Shown piece by piece: positions 11,082 to 19,661 of a DNA stretch of 64,000 bases. The notes beneath the pieces were generated by a model. The model was not told where the DNA came from. It made no database searches and saw only the letters and a program-made list of their open reading frames with translations. The stretch is from positions 388,734 through 452,733 of the forward strand of contig CM007320.1 of NCBI GenBank assembly GCA_000333855.2, in the 5' to 3' direction. The number at the start of each line of letters is the position of its first letter. Position 1 is the first letter of the stretch. The DNA is from Endotrypanum monterogeii. Its lineage: Eukaryota; Euglenozoa; Kinetoplastea; Trypanosomatida; Trypanosomatidae. The position numbers were made by a program, and so were the translations under genes.

Positions 11082-12911
11082 ATGCGCTCTCTGCGGTCTC
11101 GCACTCTTCGCGCACTCCTCTCCCCGTTTGCTGCCTCATGTTGTAACGGCAATGCGTTGCCAACCGGCCCCGCGGTCCGTTGCCTCAGCACGGTGACACA
11201 GATCACCTCCAAGTCCCCTGCACCCAACTATGAGACGCATCTAGCCAGTGACTCTTCAACGTCGCAACTCCTCACCCCGAGAAGGTCGCCGTCGAGCTCA
11301 AAGGTCAGGGCTGATTCTGCTGTATTGTTTCCACGACTGTCGCAGCGGCAAATGCGGCAGCGGCAGCAAAAGTGGGGCATCTTGTGGCGATATCGACCCG
11401 AGAAGTGCCCTTCGCACCACGCCATACCCTCAATGTCGTGCACCACAGCCTCATCACTTTCCTCTGTCTCTGTACCGCCCCCTCGAGTCACCCAAAGTTG
11501 TGCTGCAGATGAAGCACAGCGGGCGAAGGAACCAACCGCCGCTCTCAGGCCCCTCTCTCTTAACCACAGTGAATGCCTCAGGGAGCGTCTACAGGATTCT
11601 GAAGAAAGTGGTAACGCGTCGCTGAGCTCGTACACATGCTCCGTTGGTGCCACGCCAGTGGATGGGGTGACCCCAGACAGGGTGCGAAACCCTTTGGCAA
11701 GCACATCGACCGAGGGAGACCCTCTTCTCGCTTTTCTCGACAGACACGAAGAAGATGCAGCCTTGTTGCTGGCGATGTGGACATCCCTGCATCGAAGTTG
11801 TGTCTTTGGTTCTGCTCTCTCAGAGACAGTCGTTTTGCAGGTACGCTACCTTCTTCATTCTCTTCTCCGCTATAGAGCAGTAGGAGCGGCAGTAAATTTT
11901 TACCATTGGCTGACGGGCATTGGGGTGCAGCTGCATCAAAGCGATCTCCTCTTTCTCTTCTCTAGTCTCACCTACGAAAATGTCTCGTCGACGGAGGAGG
12001 CGGCGTCGCGTAAGGCATCAGAGGCAGAAGCCAGAAAAAAACACAAGAAACGCTGCACGCAACGACGCCAGGAGTGGGGCGAGTCGACAGGACGTACACA
12101 CGCCCGGAATACGCTGCTTCATCGTCCACAGAAGAGCCCTGCGGAGGTGAGGAATGAGCGAACATCTACTCGGGAGCCTGTGGCGACTGTACATGTGCGT
12201 GAAGCGCGGGGGCACGTGTTTTATGATGATGACTCCGCACCTGTGAAGAGTGACGTCCGTGAACATATTAAAAAAATGACATCAGAGACACACAAATGCG
12301 GGGGTTCGCATCGTGCAGAGGGGGAAACCGGCAGCACCGCACTCACCCTCTATGATGATCGCCGGAATTCAGAGAGCGAGGTACGCCCTCCTGGTTCTAT
12401 TGCGCGTCACGTGTCTTTCCATCAGCAGCCAGAGTGGATCAAGCGGTGGATCCTCTATGAAGCCTCGATGGGGACATTGGATGCGCTCGACGGAGTCGAG
12501 GACGACGGTGATCCCGGCGCGCTGTTGCAGAGCACCACGCACACCTTACAAAGCTCCAGGGATGGGAAGCAAGCGGGCCCTGTAACGCAGTACAAGGATC
12601 CGATGCAAATGATGGAGGTAAGAGCAATTGTGGAGCATCTGCATCTCCTTATGTTGGGAGCAATGCAGCGAGAGTATTTGGACACTGCCCGCCTCACCAA
12701 CTCACCGCCTGTGTCACTCCAAGGCCAACAGCGCTCATTGCGACGGTCACGGCCCGCTGCTGTTGCGAAGACCTACTGGAAAGAGGCGCTTCAGGTGGTG
12801 CGAACGACCTACCTTCTTGGCCCATGGGCCACAGACATGATGGAGTCAGACACGGCTGATTATTCTCAGGCTGTGGAAAAAAGTTTTTATTCCCAGCGAT
12901 ATTACCCTTAG
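11082..12911 (+). CDS. Mitochondrial helical-repeat (PPR-like) protein, N-terminal part of a frame-broken gene
   Basis: 609 codons from an ATG. The N-terminus is Arg/Ser/Ala-rich without acidic residues (MRSLRSRTLRALLSPFAASC), typical of a mitochondrial presequence. A charged low-complexity region follows. Helical stretches such as LRYRAVGAAVNFYHWLTGIG resemble PPR/TPR-type repeats of kinetoplastid mitochondrial RNA-binding proteins. The frame stops at 12909-12911, only 10 nt before the start of the next open frame in another phase, leaving no room for processing signals. The +1 frame is open from 12841, so the two overlap through 12908. That overlap contains an A6 run (12877-12882) and a T5 run (12884-12888). 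Removing one base there would join the two into a protein of about 1670 residues. Best read as one gene split by a sequence error or a real mutation. Confidence 0.8.
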   Translation: MRSLRSRTLRALLSPFAASCCNGNALPTGPAVRCLSTVTQITSKSPAPNYETHLASDSSTSQLLTPRRSPSSSKVRADSAVLFPRLSQRQMRQRQQKWGILWRYRPEKCPSHHAIPSMSCTTASSLSSVSVPPPRVTQSCAADEAQRAKEPTAALRPLSLNHSECLRERLQDSEESGNASLSSYTCSVGATPVDGVTPDRVRNPLASTSTEGDPLLAFLDRHEEDAALLLAMWTSLHRSCVFGSALSETVVLQVRYLLHSLLRYRAVGAAVNFYHWLTGIGVQLHQSDLLFLFSSLTYENVSSTEEAASRKASEAEARKKHKKRCTQRRQEWGESTGRTHARNTLLHRPQKSPAEVRNERTSTREPVATVHVREARGHVFYDDDSAPVKSDVREHIKKMTSETHKCGGSHRAEGETGSTALTLYDDRRNSESEVRPPGSIARHVSFHQQPEWIKRWILYEASMGTLDALDGVEDDGDPGALLQSTTHTLQSSRDGKQAGPVTQYKDPMQMMEVRAIVEHLHLLMLGAMQREYLDTARLTNSPPVSLQGQQRSLRRSRPAAVAKTYWKEALQVVRTTYLLGPWATDMMESDTADYSQAVEKSFYSQRYYP

Positions 12912-12921
12912 TCTGCGGTCA
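12841..12921 (+). other. Frame-break zone between the two halves of one gene
   Basis: Frame phase changes here. The upstream phase ends at TAG 12909-12911. The downstream phase has a TGA at 12838-12840 and is open afterwards. In the downstream phase the codons before ATG 12922 read IPSDITLSLRS, running smoothly into MLREAHSWEGALAF. A one-base excess in A6 or T5 explains the shift. No slippery signal of the -1 type would produce this direction of shift. Confidence 0.75.
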
Positions 12922-15900
12922 ATGCTCCGAGAGGCGCACAGCTGGGAGGGTGCGCTTGCTTTTCTGCGTCTGACTGCGCCGAAGGTGAAGCTTAGCGGTG
13001 ACTCTCAGCTCCGTACGCTTCGCATGTCGTCTGAGTGCTTTCGCCGTGGGGTAATTCTTTTCATGGCCTTGGCCGCCCGTGCGCAGCCGTGGAAAGTGCA
13101 GGCGTCTATTGATGAGTGGATGCATCACGTGATGCTACCTGTCCTTGCGCATTGCACGCGCGCGAGCGTGGAGGGCCCGGTGGGCACGGTGGCGGCTACC
13201 GCAGCTCTTCACGCACTGTGGCTCAGCCATCTCTGCGGCGTCAAGGCATCCCAACCGGACGAGTTTGTTACGCGCGTCGAGCAGGCGGCAGCTTACTTGA
13301 CTATGAACTCTACGAAGCAGGCGATTCACGGCGAGCTTACTTTCATGACTTCAGAGGTGCGGGCAGGCACTGAGCGGGCCATTGCAATCTTGCAGCGGGC
13401 CGTGCGGGAGGTCGTGCAGCACCAACGTGCCTCAGAAGCCCTCGCCAAGTCGATTCGTTCAGGTGCGTACAGGACCGACAAAATCGAACAAAGTCACGAA
13501 TGCAGCAGCGTTGCAGAAAGCTACCACACTGTCGATGAGAGCTCGGTATCTTCCGCGAGTGCGCCGGTAGCTGCCGTCTCCGGTGTGATTTCTGTTCGGC
13601 AGTGTTCACCTCGATCATCTTCCCTCACGCCGGCGCGCCTGTCGAGCGACGTGACCGATGCGTTTGCGCTCTGCTGCGCAGCTGTCAAGGAGACTGTTTG
13701 GCTTCAGTTCACAACGTCGGCCTCGGTCCATTCTGCCACAGCTACTGTCGGCGTCTTACAATTCCTCGAGCGCAGTGTGCACGGTCCTTCTGGGCTGCTG
13801 AACGTGTTTCAGCTGATGTATGGCTCGTTTGATGCGCGTCGCTGTCGTCAGGACAGTGGACCACCCTCAGCGCCATCGATGAATACACCGTCGGCAACAG
13901 AGCGGGGGTGTATGTCATGTCTTCTCGCTACAACTCTTCTTCAACTTGTGCAGCTTCTTTGCTCCCCACCATCGCAGCAGTCGCGTCGTTTTGGATCCCG
14001 CATGTGGAACGCCGCCGAACTGGTTCTTCTTGTTGAGGTCGCGGTGAAGGTGTTGAAGGGTGTTTCAACGGAAGATCTAGGACAAGCCCCGTGGCGGTGG
14101 GTAGCCCAGCAGCGTTTGAGGGAGCTGGCTCATACTACAGCGGGCACATTGCGTGTTGTTATGCTTGAGCTTGACATAAATCGAATGAACGAGAGGGTCA
14201 TGTTTGGCGCCTTGACTGACCTGGATATACAACTCCTTGCACTACTTGCCCAGGTATTCAATCAGTCATCGGAGTTGACGATGTTTTGCGGCTCGAAGGT
14301 GGGGAGGGGGCGGTCATCACAGTCATTGGTCTGGCGCATATTGACGTCTACCTGCTCCCCACGCACTCTGCAAGGTGTGCACATGTGTTTCCGTAACTCC
14401 AGCGCTCTGGGAAAACGAGTGCGACAGCGACTGAGCCGTCGAGACACTGACCATCTAGATTACTGGATTCAACCCCCACGATCCTCTCAACGCACCTCTG
14501 CACGGCTGCAACATGCCCGCGGGGTGAGGCCACCATTTTTTAAAGAATATTTGCATCCAAGAGCTGCTAGTGAGACTGTCATGTTCGCTCGTAGTGTGGG
14601 CAGGGACTTCCATCTCACACGAGATCTCTCTGACTCCGTGTACAAGATTGTGAGCTGCGAGCGCACGCCCGCAGATGTCGGACAGGCACTGGTGCGGCTG
14701 GCGTCCACCATGAAGGACTGGAAAGCAAGTTTGCTCTTGTGCCAGATCGTCACCAAAGATGTCGCCCTTGCCCGTGGCACCTGCACTGTAGACTTTTTCG
14801 CCACAACACTCTCCCAAATCGCGGAGGACATTAAAAAGTCGAGTGCTGCAGCGTTATCGGCAGCCAGACACTCTTCGATGCATGGGAGCTGCTCTCGGGT
14901 GTCTGGTGAGAGATATGGTGCCGTGGCCGCGTCGCACACGTGTGGACCAGCCAACCTGTGGTTGAAGGCCATTGAAGTCTTCTGGAGAGCGGTGGACCAT
15001 ACGGAAACCGGTAAACCTGACGCGGTTCTGAGCGCCGACCGGTCCGATATCGCTGCCTGCGCGAAACCCCTCACGTCGCACGCTGTGGACACGGGTGCAC
15101 AGGAGCGTGCCGTTCTCGCACAGCTCTTGCTACCTCTTATCCAATTCAGTCGCGCCGCCCATCGACGGGAGCTTGGCCGGCAGTGGCTGCGTGTCTGGGC
15201 CGGCATGTATACCTCGCAAGAAAAGCAATCCCTAAAATGGCGTCAACAAAACATCGAGGCACTGTCACTCCTTGGAGAGGCTGCTGCGCTCACCCGCTGC
15301 GTCGCGGAGTATCCTCACTGCGGGAGCGAGTCGCTGCTCTGCTCGGTGGCTGCGCGTCACAGTGAGTGGGGCTCCGCGTTGGAGGCTCTTTTCAAAACGT
15401 ACGGCACACTCGAGGAGCTTCACGCAACTCATCGATCATACTCGCACACTGTGGCTCGTACTATTTTGACTCTGCTGGCGAAGTCTCCACAAAACCTCAG
15501 TAATACAGCCATGCGTCTGCGCACCGTTCAGCGCGAAATGTGGGACGCGGAATGCAGTCTAGAAGTGGTGCGGTTATTGTTACGGAGTCGTCGTTGGCGC
15601 TTGGCTCTGACTCACGTTGATGAGGCCATGGAGCTGCCGGAGATGCAGCGGGTGAGGGTGCTTGTACTTGTGGATCCGACCGGTCTTTCCCGCCAACAGG
15701 TCTCTGAAACCTCGCCGACGGAGGCAATGTTGACGCACTATGCACATCTACTGGCGGCAGCGTTGCAGGCTGCAGCGATCGGCGGTGACAGTGAGCGTGC
15801 CCCTGCGTACCACGATGCCTTCAAGGCATTTCTGCGTTACGTTTTTGGAGAAGGCATTGACTGCCACACACTCAGCACTTCGAAAGACGCAGCTGAGGAA

Positions 15901-16098
15901 GGTGGTATTGACCGACTGGACGCTGCGCTGAGCACAACACATTTATCCTTCAAGGAAGCAAATCATGCCCTGCATGTGGAGGACAGTGTACAAGAACTAA
16001 TGCGGGAACTGGCCCCACGTGCCCGCATTTTCTTTTTTCGTGCGATGACAAAGAAGATGTTTAGCTCTCCTTCTGCCGAGAGGGGACAAAGGATCTGA
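12922..16098 (+). CDS. Mitochondrial helical-repeat (PPR-like) protein, C-terminal part of the same gene
   Basis: 1058 codons from the first ATG, but probably the continuation of the frame starting at 11082. The sequence is almost wholly helical with recurring W-x-x-A-L units (HSWEGALAFL, KDWKASLLLC, HSEWGSALEALF, RRWRLALTHV) spaced through it. This is the style of divergent kinetoplastid PPR and TPR proteins of the mitochondrial ribosome or RNA-processing machinery. There is no signal peptide at 12922 and no acceptor between the two frames, which argues against a separate gene. Specific function is not identifiable. A near-identical ~555-bp repeat begins about 110 nt after the stop. Confidence 0.8.
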   Translation: MLREAHSWEGALAFLRLTAPKVKLSGDSQLRTLRMSSECFRRGVILFMALAARAQPWKVQASIDEWMHHVMLPVLAHCTRASVEGPVGTVAATAALHALWLSHLCGVKASQPDEFVTRVEQAAAYLTMNSTKQAIHGELTFMTSEVRAGTERAIAILQRAVREVVQHQRASEALAKSIRSGAYRTDKIEQSHECSSVAESYHTVDESSVSSASAPVAAVSGVISVRQCSPRSSSLTPARLSSDVTDAFALCCAAVKETVWLQFTTSASVHSATATVGVLQFLERSVHGPSGLLNVFQLMYGSFDARRCRQDSGPPSAPSMNTPSATERGCMSCLLATTLLQLVQLLCSPPSQQSRRFGSRMWNAAELVLLVEVAVKVLKGVSTEDLGQAPWRWVAQQRLRELAHTTAGTLRVVMLELDINRMNERVMFGALTDLDIQLLALLAQVFNQSSELTMFCGSKVGRGRSSQSLVWRILTSTCSPRTLQGVHMCFRNSSALGKRVRQRLSRRDTDHLDYWIQPPRSSQRTSARLQHARGVRPPFFKEYLHPRAASETVMFARSVGRDFHLTRDLSDSVYKIVSCERTPADVGQALVRLASTMKDWKASLLLCQIVTKDVALARGTCTVDFFATTLSQIAEDIKKSSAAALSAARHSSMHGSCSRVSGERYGAVAASHTCGPANLWLKAIEVFWRAVDHTETGKPDAVLSADRSDIAACAKPLTSHAVDTGAQERAVLAQLLLPLIQFSRAAHRRELGRQWLRVWAGMYTSQEKQSLKWRQQNIEALSLLGEAAALTRCVAEYPHCGSESLLCSVAARHSEWGSALEALFKTYGTLEELHATHRSYSHTVARTILTLLAKSPQNLSNTAMRLRTVQREMWDAECSLEVVRLLLRSRRWRLALTHVDEAMELPEMQRVRVLVLVDPTGLSRQQVSETSPTEAMLTHYAHLLAAALQAAAIGGDSERAPAYHDAFKAFLRYVFGEGIDCHTLSTSKDAAEEGGIDRLDAALSTTHLSFKEANHALHVEDSVQELMRELAPRARIFFFRAMTKKMFSSPSAERGQRI

Positions 16099-16209
16099 AT
16101 GATGGAGGGGAAGACTTTGTTAATACATCGCATCCCCCTCCGTTTGTTGGAAGAGGGCAGTTCTCCACCTTCTGGTGGCGTTGAGATACTCTGTCGTTTA
16201 CCTCTGCAG

Positions 16210-16766
16210 CTCTTGTCGTTTCCGTCCTTTCCTCTGTGTGGCCATTCTTCGATGGCACGCCCAGCTCAGCGTGGGGTGGCATATTGGTGTCTTTCAAACA
16301 TGTGAAGAAGAGCAGCCGGTCGCCTCGCCTCCGTGTCCGAAGACGGCGCTGTCTGCCATGCTGTGGGGAGAATGCTTCCACAGCGTATCGGGTTGAGAGC
16401 GGAGCATCGCAGCTGGAATCGGTTGTCGGGCTGCTGGAGGCGTGGCGCGCAGCGGGGTCACCGGCGGCTGTGGGCCGCTCTGTGTGATTCATATGAAGAG
16501 CGCACCCCCGGGGCGGTGTGAGGGGGGCTCTCGAGCCGCTGTTATGGGGCGGTGGCTGAGTCGGGATGGGTGTCCGAGGCGGGGCACGGCTTACCCCAGC
16601 AGCGCTGCTGCTAAGCGTTTCTGCCGCGGCTCTGAAGAAAAAAAAAAAGAAAACCCATGTGGAGAGCTCGTGGCATTATTGGAGTAGGATGTGCGCTGGG
16701 GCAGGAACAGAGGGACGGCGCAGAGCTGGGTTGGATAATATATATATATATACCCCTCCACGTTGA
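16210..16766. repeat. ~555-bp interspersed repeat, copy B
   Basis: Second copy of the block at 5834-6386, in the same orientation, about 110 nt after the stop codon of the large mitochondrial protein. Near-identity over the whole length with unrelated flanks shows a recent copying event, gene conversion, or selection. Four extra bases relative to copy A come from one A, another A and one TA unit. Confidence 0.9.
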
Positions 16767-17123
16767 CAATGAAAGAAAACCGTTTAATCCTTTGCCTTGC
16801 ATGGGGTAGAGTGAAAAGCTACCCACCAACCTCGTAGCATCGGCTGCTGCGTCTGTTGGAATCAGCCTGTTGCCTGTGTGTGTGTGTGTGTGTGTGTGTG
16901 CGGGAAGGGTGGAAGGGAAGACTCTACCTTTGTGATGCCTCATCAAGGTTATAATATCAAGTCATTCAAAAAAAAATAATATATATATATATATATATAT
17001 ATTTCAACAGTGACAGGTTTCCAAATTTCCCTTTTTCCACAAACAGGTAAACGGGGAAAAAAGGGAAATAGGTTGTTGTGCAGATGTGCTCCCGGGGAAA
17101 GGGAAAGAGGGTAGGAGGAGCGA

Positions 17124-17152
17124 CCTCTTCCTTTTTTCTCTCTTTTCTGCAG
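17124..17152 (+). promoter_or_regulatory. Predicted trans-splice acceptor for the gene at 17502
   Basis: Unbroken C/T tract (17124-17149) ending in TGCAG, AG at 17151-17152. The implied 5' UTR is 349 nt and contains upstream ATGs, so a closer acceptor may be used instead. Confidence 0.45.
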
Positions 17153-17501
17153 CTATATAATCCGTCTATACACCTGTAAAACTGACGCGAGGAAGTACTG
17201 GCGTATCACACATTGCAAAGTTGATTTTCTGCTTGCTAGCAAATATGAGGAAGATCCATTCTTGTGCAGAAGTCTGTTCATCTCAAGTGTTGTCTGTCTG
17301 GTGTCTCCCATCTCACATTCCCAAACAATGTGCTGTGAAACGCGGTTTTTGTTGGTGTGTTTACCTCTTCCTCTTATGCTGCTCTTACTTCACCTTTGTA
17401 TCCTTCGATGTATATATTTTGATAATCACTTATCCATCAACTGTCAGAAAATCCTGGAAACGTATATCTCGTGTCCCTCCTCGTTTTCCGTCTTTTCCTC
17501 A

Positions 17502-18362
17502 ATGGCGCAATGCCTTACGTGGAAGGTTCTAGACCAGCAGCGAACACGCGAGTGTCTTGACGCTGTAGACCTAGAAGAATTACGAGCACTCATCAAAGTG
17601 ATCGACGAGTCACTGAATGGTGAGCTCTTGCTTTCTGGTGAGCGATCGCCAGCGCAGGTGAATGTCTTACTCGATTTTTATGGTCACCTAGTTCTTTTTG
17701 CGAAGTCGTCGCAGTTTTCTCTCTACAAGACAAGCTCACTCTTTGGCATCGTACATCACGTGCATGAGACGAGCGTAGCGCAGCGCTTTTCTCGTGCGGA
17801 CTCCTACGGCGAGCTACGTAACTTAATTGTTCAGCATAGTGTTCACCGCCCGCCGTATTCAACGATGGTGTTCAATGTGCGAGATGTACAGGACATCGAC
17901 AAGTATCTGATGAGCACTTACTACCGCCACTACAAAATGTATATGTACTGTTTTGTGCCACGGGAGGTAGCGACCCTGCAGACAGTCACGCTAAATGACC
18001 TTACGGATAGGCCTCCGGCCCAGCTTCCACCACTCTCGGCTGCCATGCGGGAGGATGTGTGGAGGGAGAAAATGCAAGAGGCAGCTCGGCAAACTGAGGA
18101 AAAAGAGATGGAGGAGGAGCTGTTGATGTCGGAAGAAGTATCTGAACTCCAGAAGCGCTCTGCCACGCTGGATGACCCTCAATTCAAAGCCGGCATTCGT
18201 AAGCAGCTCGAGACAATTCGTGACATCGTCTCGAAAAAATCGACAGATCGACTGGACCTCATCGAGGAGAAACTCGCCGCCATAGAAGCCAAGGTGAACG
18301 AAGTTATGCTTACCAACAATCGTGGTGCTCAAAGCTCTCGAGGGCCAGGAAAGAGAAAGTGA
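17502..18362 (+). CDS. CFAP119: Flagellar central-pair C1a projection subunit (C1a-32/FAP119; CFAP119/CCDC189)
   Basis: 286 residues from ATG 17502 (MAQCLTWKVLDQ). The frame runs open further upstream but is T-rich and lacks a suitable ATG. The core at about residues 116-152 has RPPYSTMVFNVRDV and YLMSTYYRHYKMYMYCF. These match the RPPFS...TYFRHFKLYKY signature I know from the C1a-32 (CLAMP) family, called CCDC189 or CFAP119 in animals and FAP119 in Chlamydomonas. That family belongs to the C1a projection of the axonemal central pair, with PF6 and calmodulin. The C-terminal third (about 185-275) is a charged coiled coil rich in E and K. Length agrees with the ~32-kDa algal protein. The expected site of action is the 9+2 flagellum. 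Assignment rests on recalled motif similarity only. Confidence 0.75.
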   Translation: MAQCLTWKVLDQQRTRECLDAVDLEELRALIKVIDESLNGELLLSGERSPAQVNVLLDFYGHLVLFAKSSQFSLYKTSSLFGIVHHVHETSVAQRFSRADSYGELRNLIVQHSVHRPPYSTMVFNVRDVQDIDKYLMSTYYRHYKMYMYCFVPREVATLQTVTLNDLTDRPPAQLPPLSAAMREDVWREKMQEAARQTEEKEMEEELLMSEEVSELQKRSATLDDPQFKAGIRKQLETIRDIVSKKSTDRLDLIEEKLAAIEAKVNEVMLTNNRGAQSSRGPGKRK

Positions 18363-19661
18363 GACAATCCGGGGAAACGTCAACAACGGCGACCAGGAAG
18401 GAGTGACAGCAAAGCAATCAGCCCTGTCTCCCCCCCCGCACCGCCCCGCCGCAACGCCTTTCTTTTTCTCTTACCCCCTGTCGGTCTTGTGCTTTTGTTC
18501 CACTATTTTCCTTCGTCGGCAATGAACCGTTTTCTTCTTTGACTGTTTCGCCGCTGCCCCGGTCATGTCGCTGGGTGCAGGACTGACCCCTTCCCCAATG
18601 TGGTTTGTGAGGAGGACGACATACCATATTGTGCGAATCGATAGTTGCTATGTATAGTACCAGGTTGTTGTTGTCTCCCTTCTATTGCACCGCACTTCAA
18701 CAACATGTGAAGCGCGGGGCACACATGGTGGCATTTGAAACGAAACCGTTTCGTGCTTTTGAGTGCACTCAACTGATTAAAAAAAAACTTCCATGGCGCT
18801 TCTTTGGATTGCTTCCCCCTCCTTTATCCTATCTCAAAGTGAGTTTGCCAAACTGCTTTCTCACTGCGTTCATTCAACCTCGAGAGGATCTCGTTGTGTT
18901 TCTGCATGCCTGTCGTGGCTGGTTGAAGAAGTTTATGGACAGCTGCTTCTTTTTTTTTTTTTCAACACCAAAAAATATCTCGGTGCATGTATATGCAGGG
19001 AAACCACTGTCATGTCTTCGATGCAATTGATCAAAACAAACCTCGTTTTTCTTTTCGCCCACCTCCCCTTTTTTTCACCTACACGTTGAGGACCAAAAAA
19101 AAAAAATCGTGGCGCTTCTTGGAATCACTCTTTGTGGGCGCACTGGACTGGAATTATTCTTGTGACGGAGAAATAGAATATATATAAAAAAGAAGGGAGT
19201 GTGAGCCGTGTATCCTGCATCAGCTTTATGCGTATCGTCGAACGTTCAGCTTTCGTGCGGGTGTTTTCAGCACGCGGCACCGCGTGTCTTGCTCCAGGCT
19301 CTCTCTAGTTTTTTTGTTGTTTTTTTTTGGGGGGGGGAGGGGGGTGAGAGACTTTATTTTTTCTGACCAACGTCTTTTCAGGCAGGACTGGTGATTCGTT
19401 TCCTCGGACGCCCTCAAGCTGCTCTTCAAAGAAGAGGTTGTTCTATTGCTTGAAGCACGCCAACATGTGAGGCAGTGGTTTGTACTCCACATACATGTCG
19501 GCTCGCTCTCCTGCCTCACAAATAACTCGATCGCCTGATATCGTATCAACAAGATTTCTCGCCTGCCCTCCCCTCCCCTCTCCGCTGCTCATCTCAGTAG
19601 TCGACGATAGACTTTTGGTACTCGAGAGGCCCTTCTTCCGCGATAGGTAACAAGCTCATAT
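18363..19661. other. 1.3-kb spacer, no gene seen
   Basis: T-, A- and G-homopolymer runs (18947-18962, about 19095-19106, 19320-19340) and a C/T-rich acceptor at the 3' end. Open frames are compositionally T-rich and not called. Confidence 0.6.
19562..19597 (+). promoter_or_regulatory. Predicted trans-splice acceptor for the RNase III gene
   Basis: Almost pure C/T tract ending CATCTCAG, AG at 19596-19597, 64 nt before the ATG. Confidence 0.6.

Larger units (their letters stand above)
16099..17501. other. 1.4-kb spacer containing repeat copy B
   Basis: Contains repeat copy B (16210-16766), a TG microsatellite (about 16874-16900), a TA tract (about 16978-17002) and the acceptor for the next gene. 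The reading frame upstream of 17502 is open from a TTG at 17262 but is T-rich and not protein-like. Confidence 0.6.
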
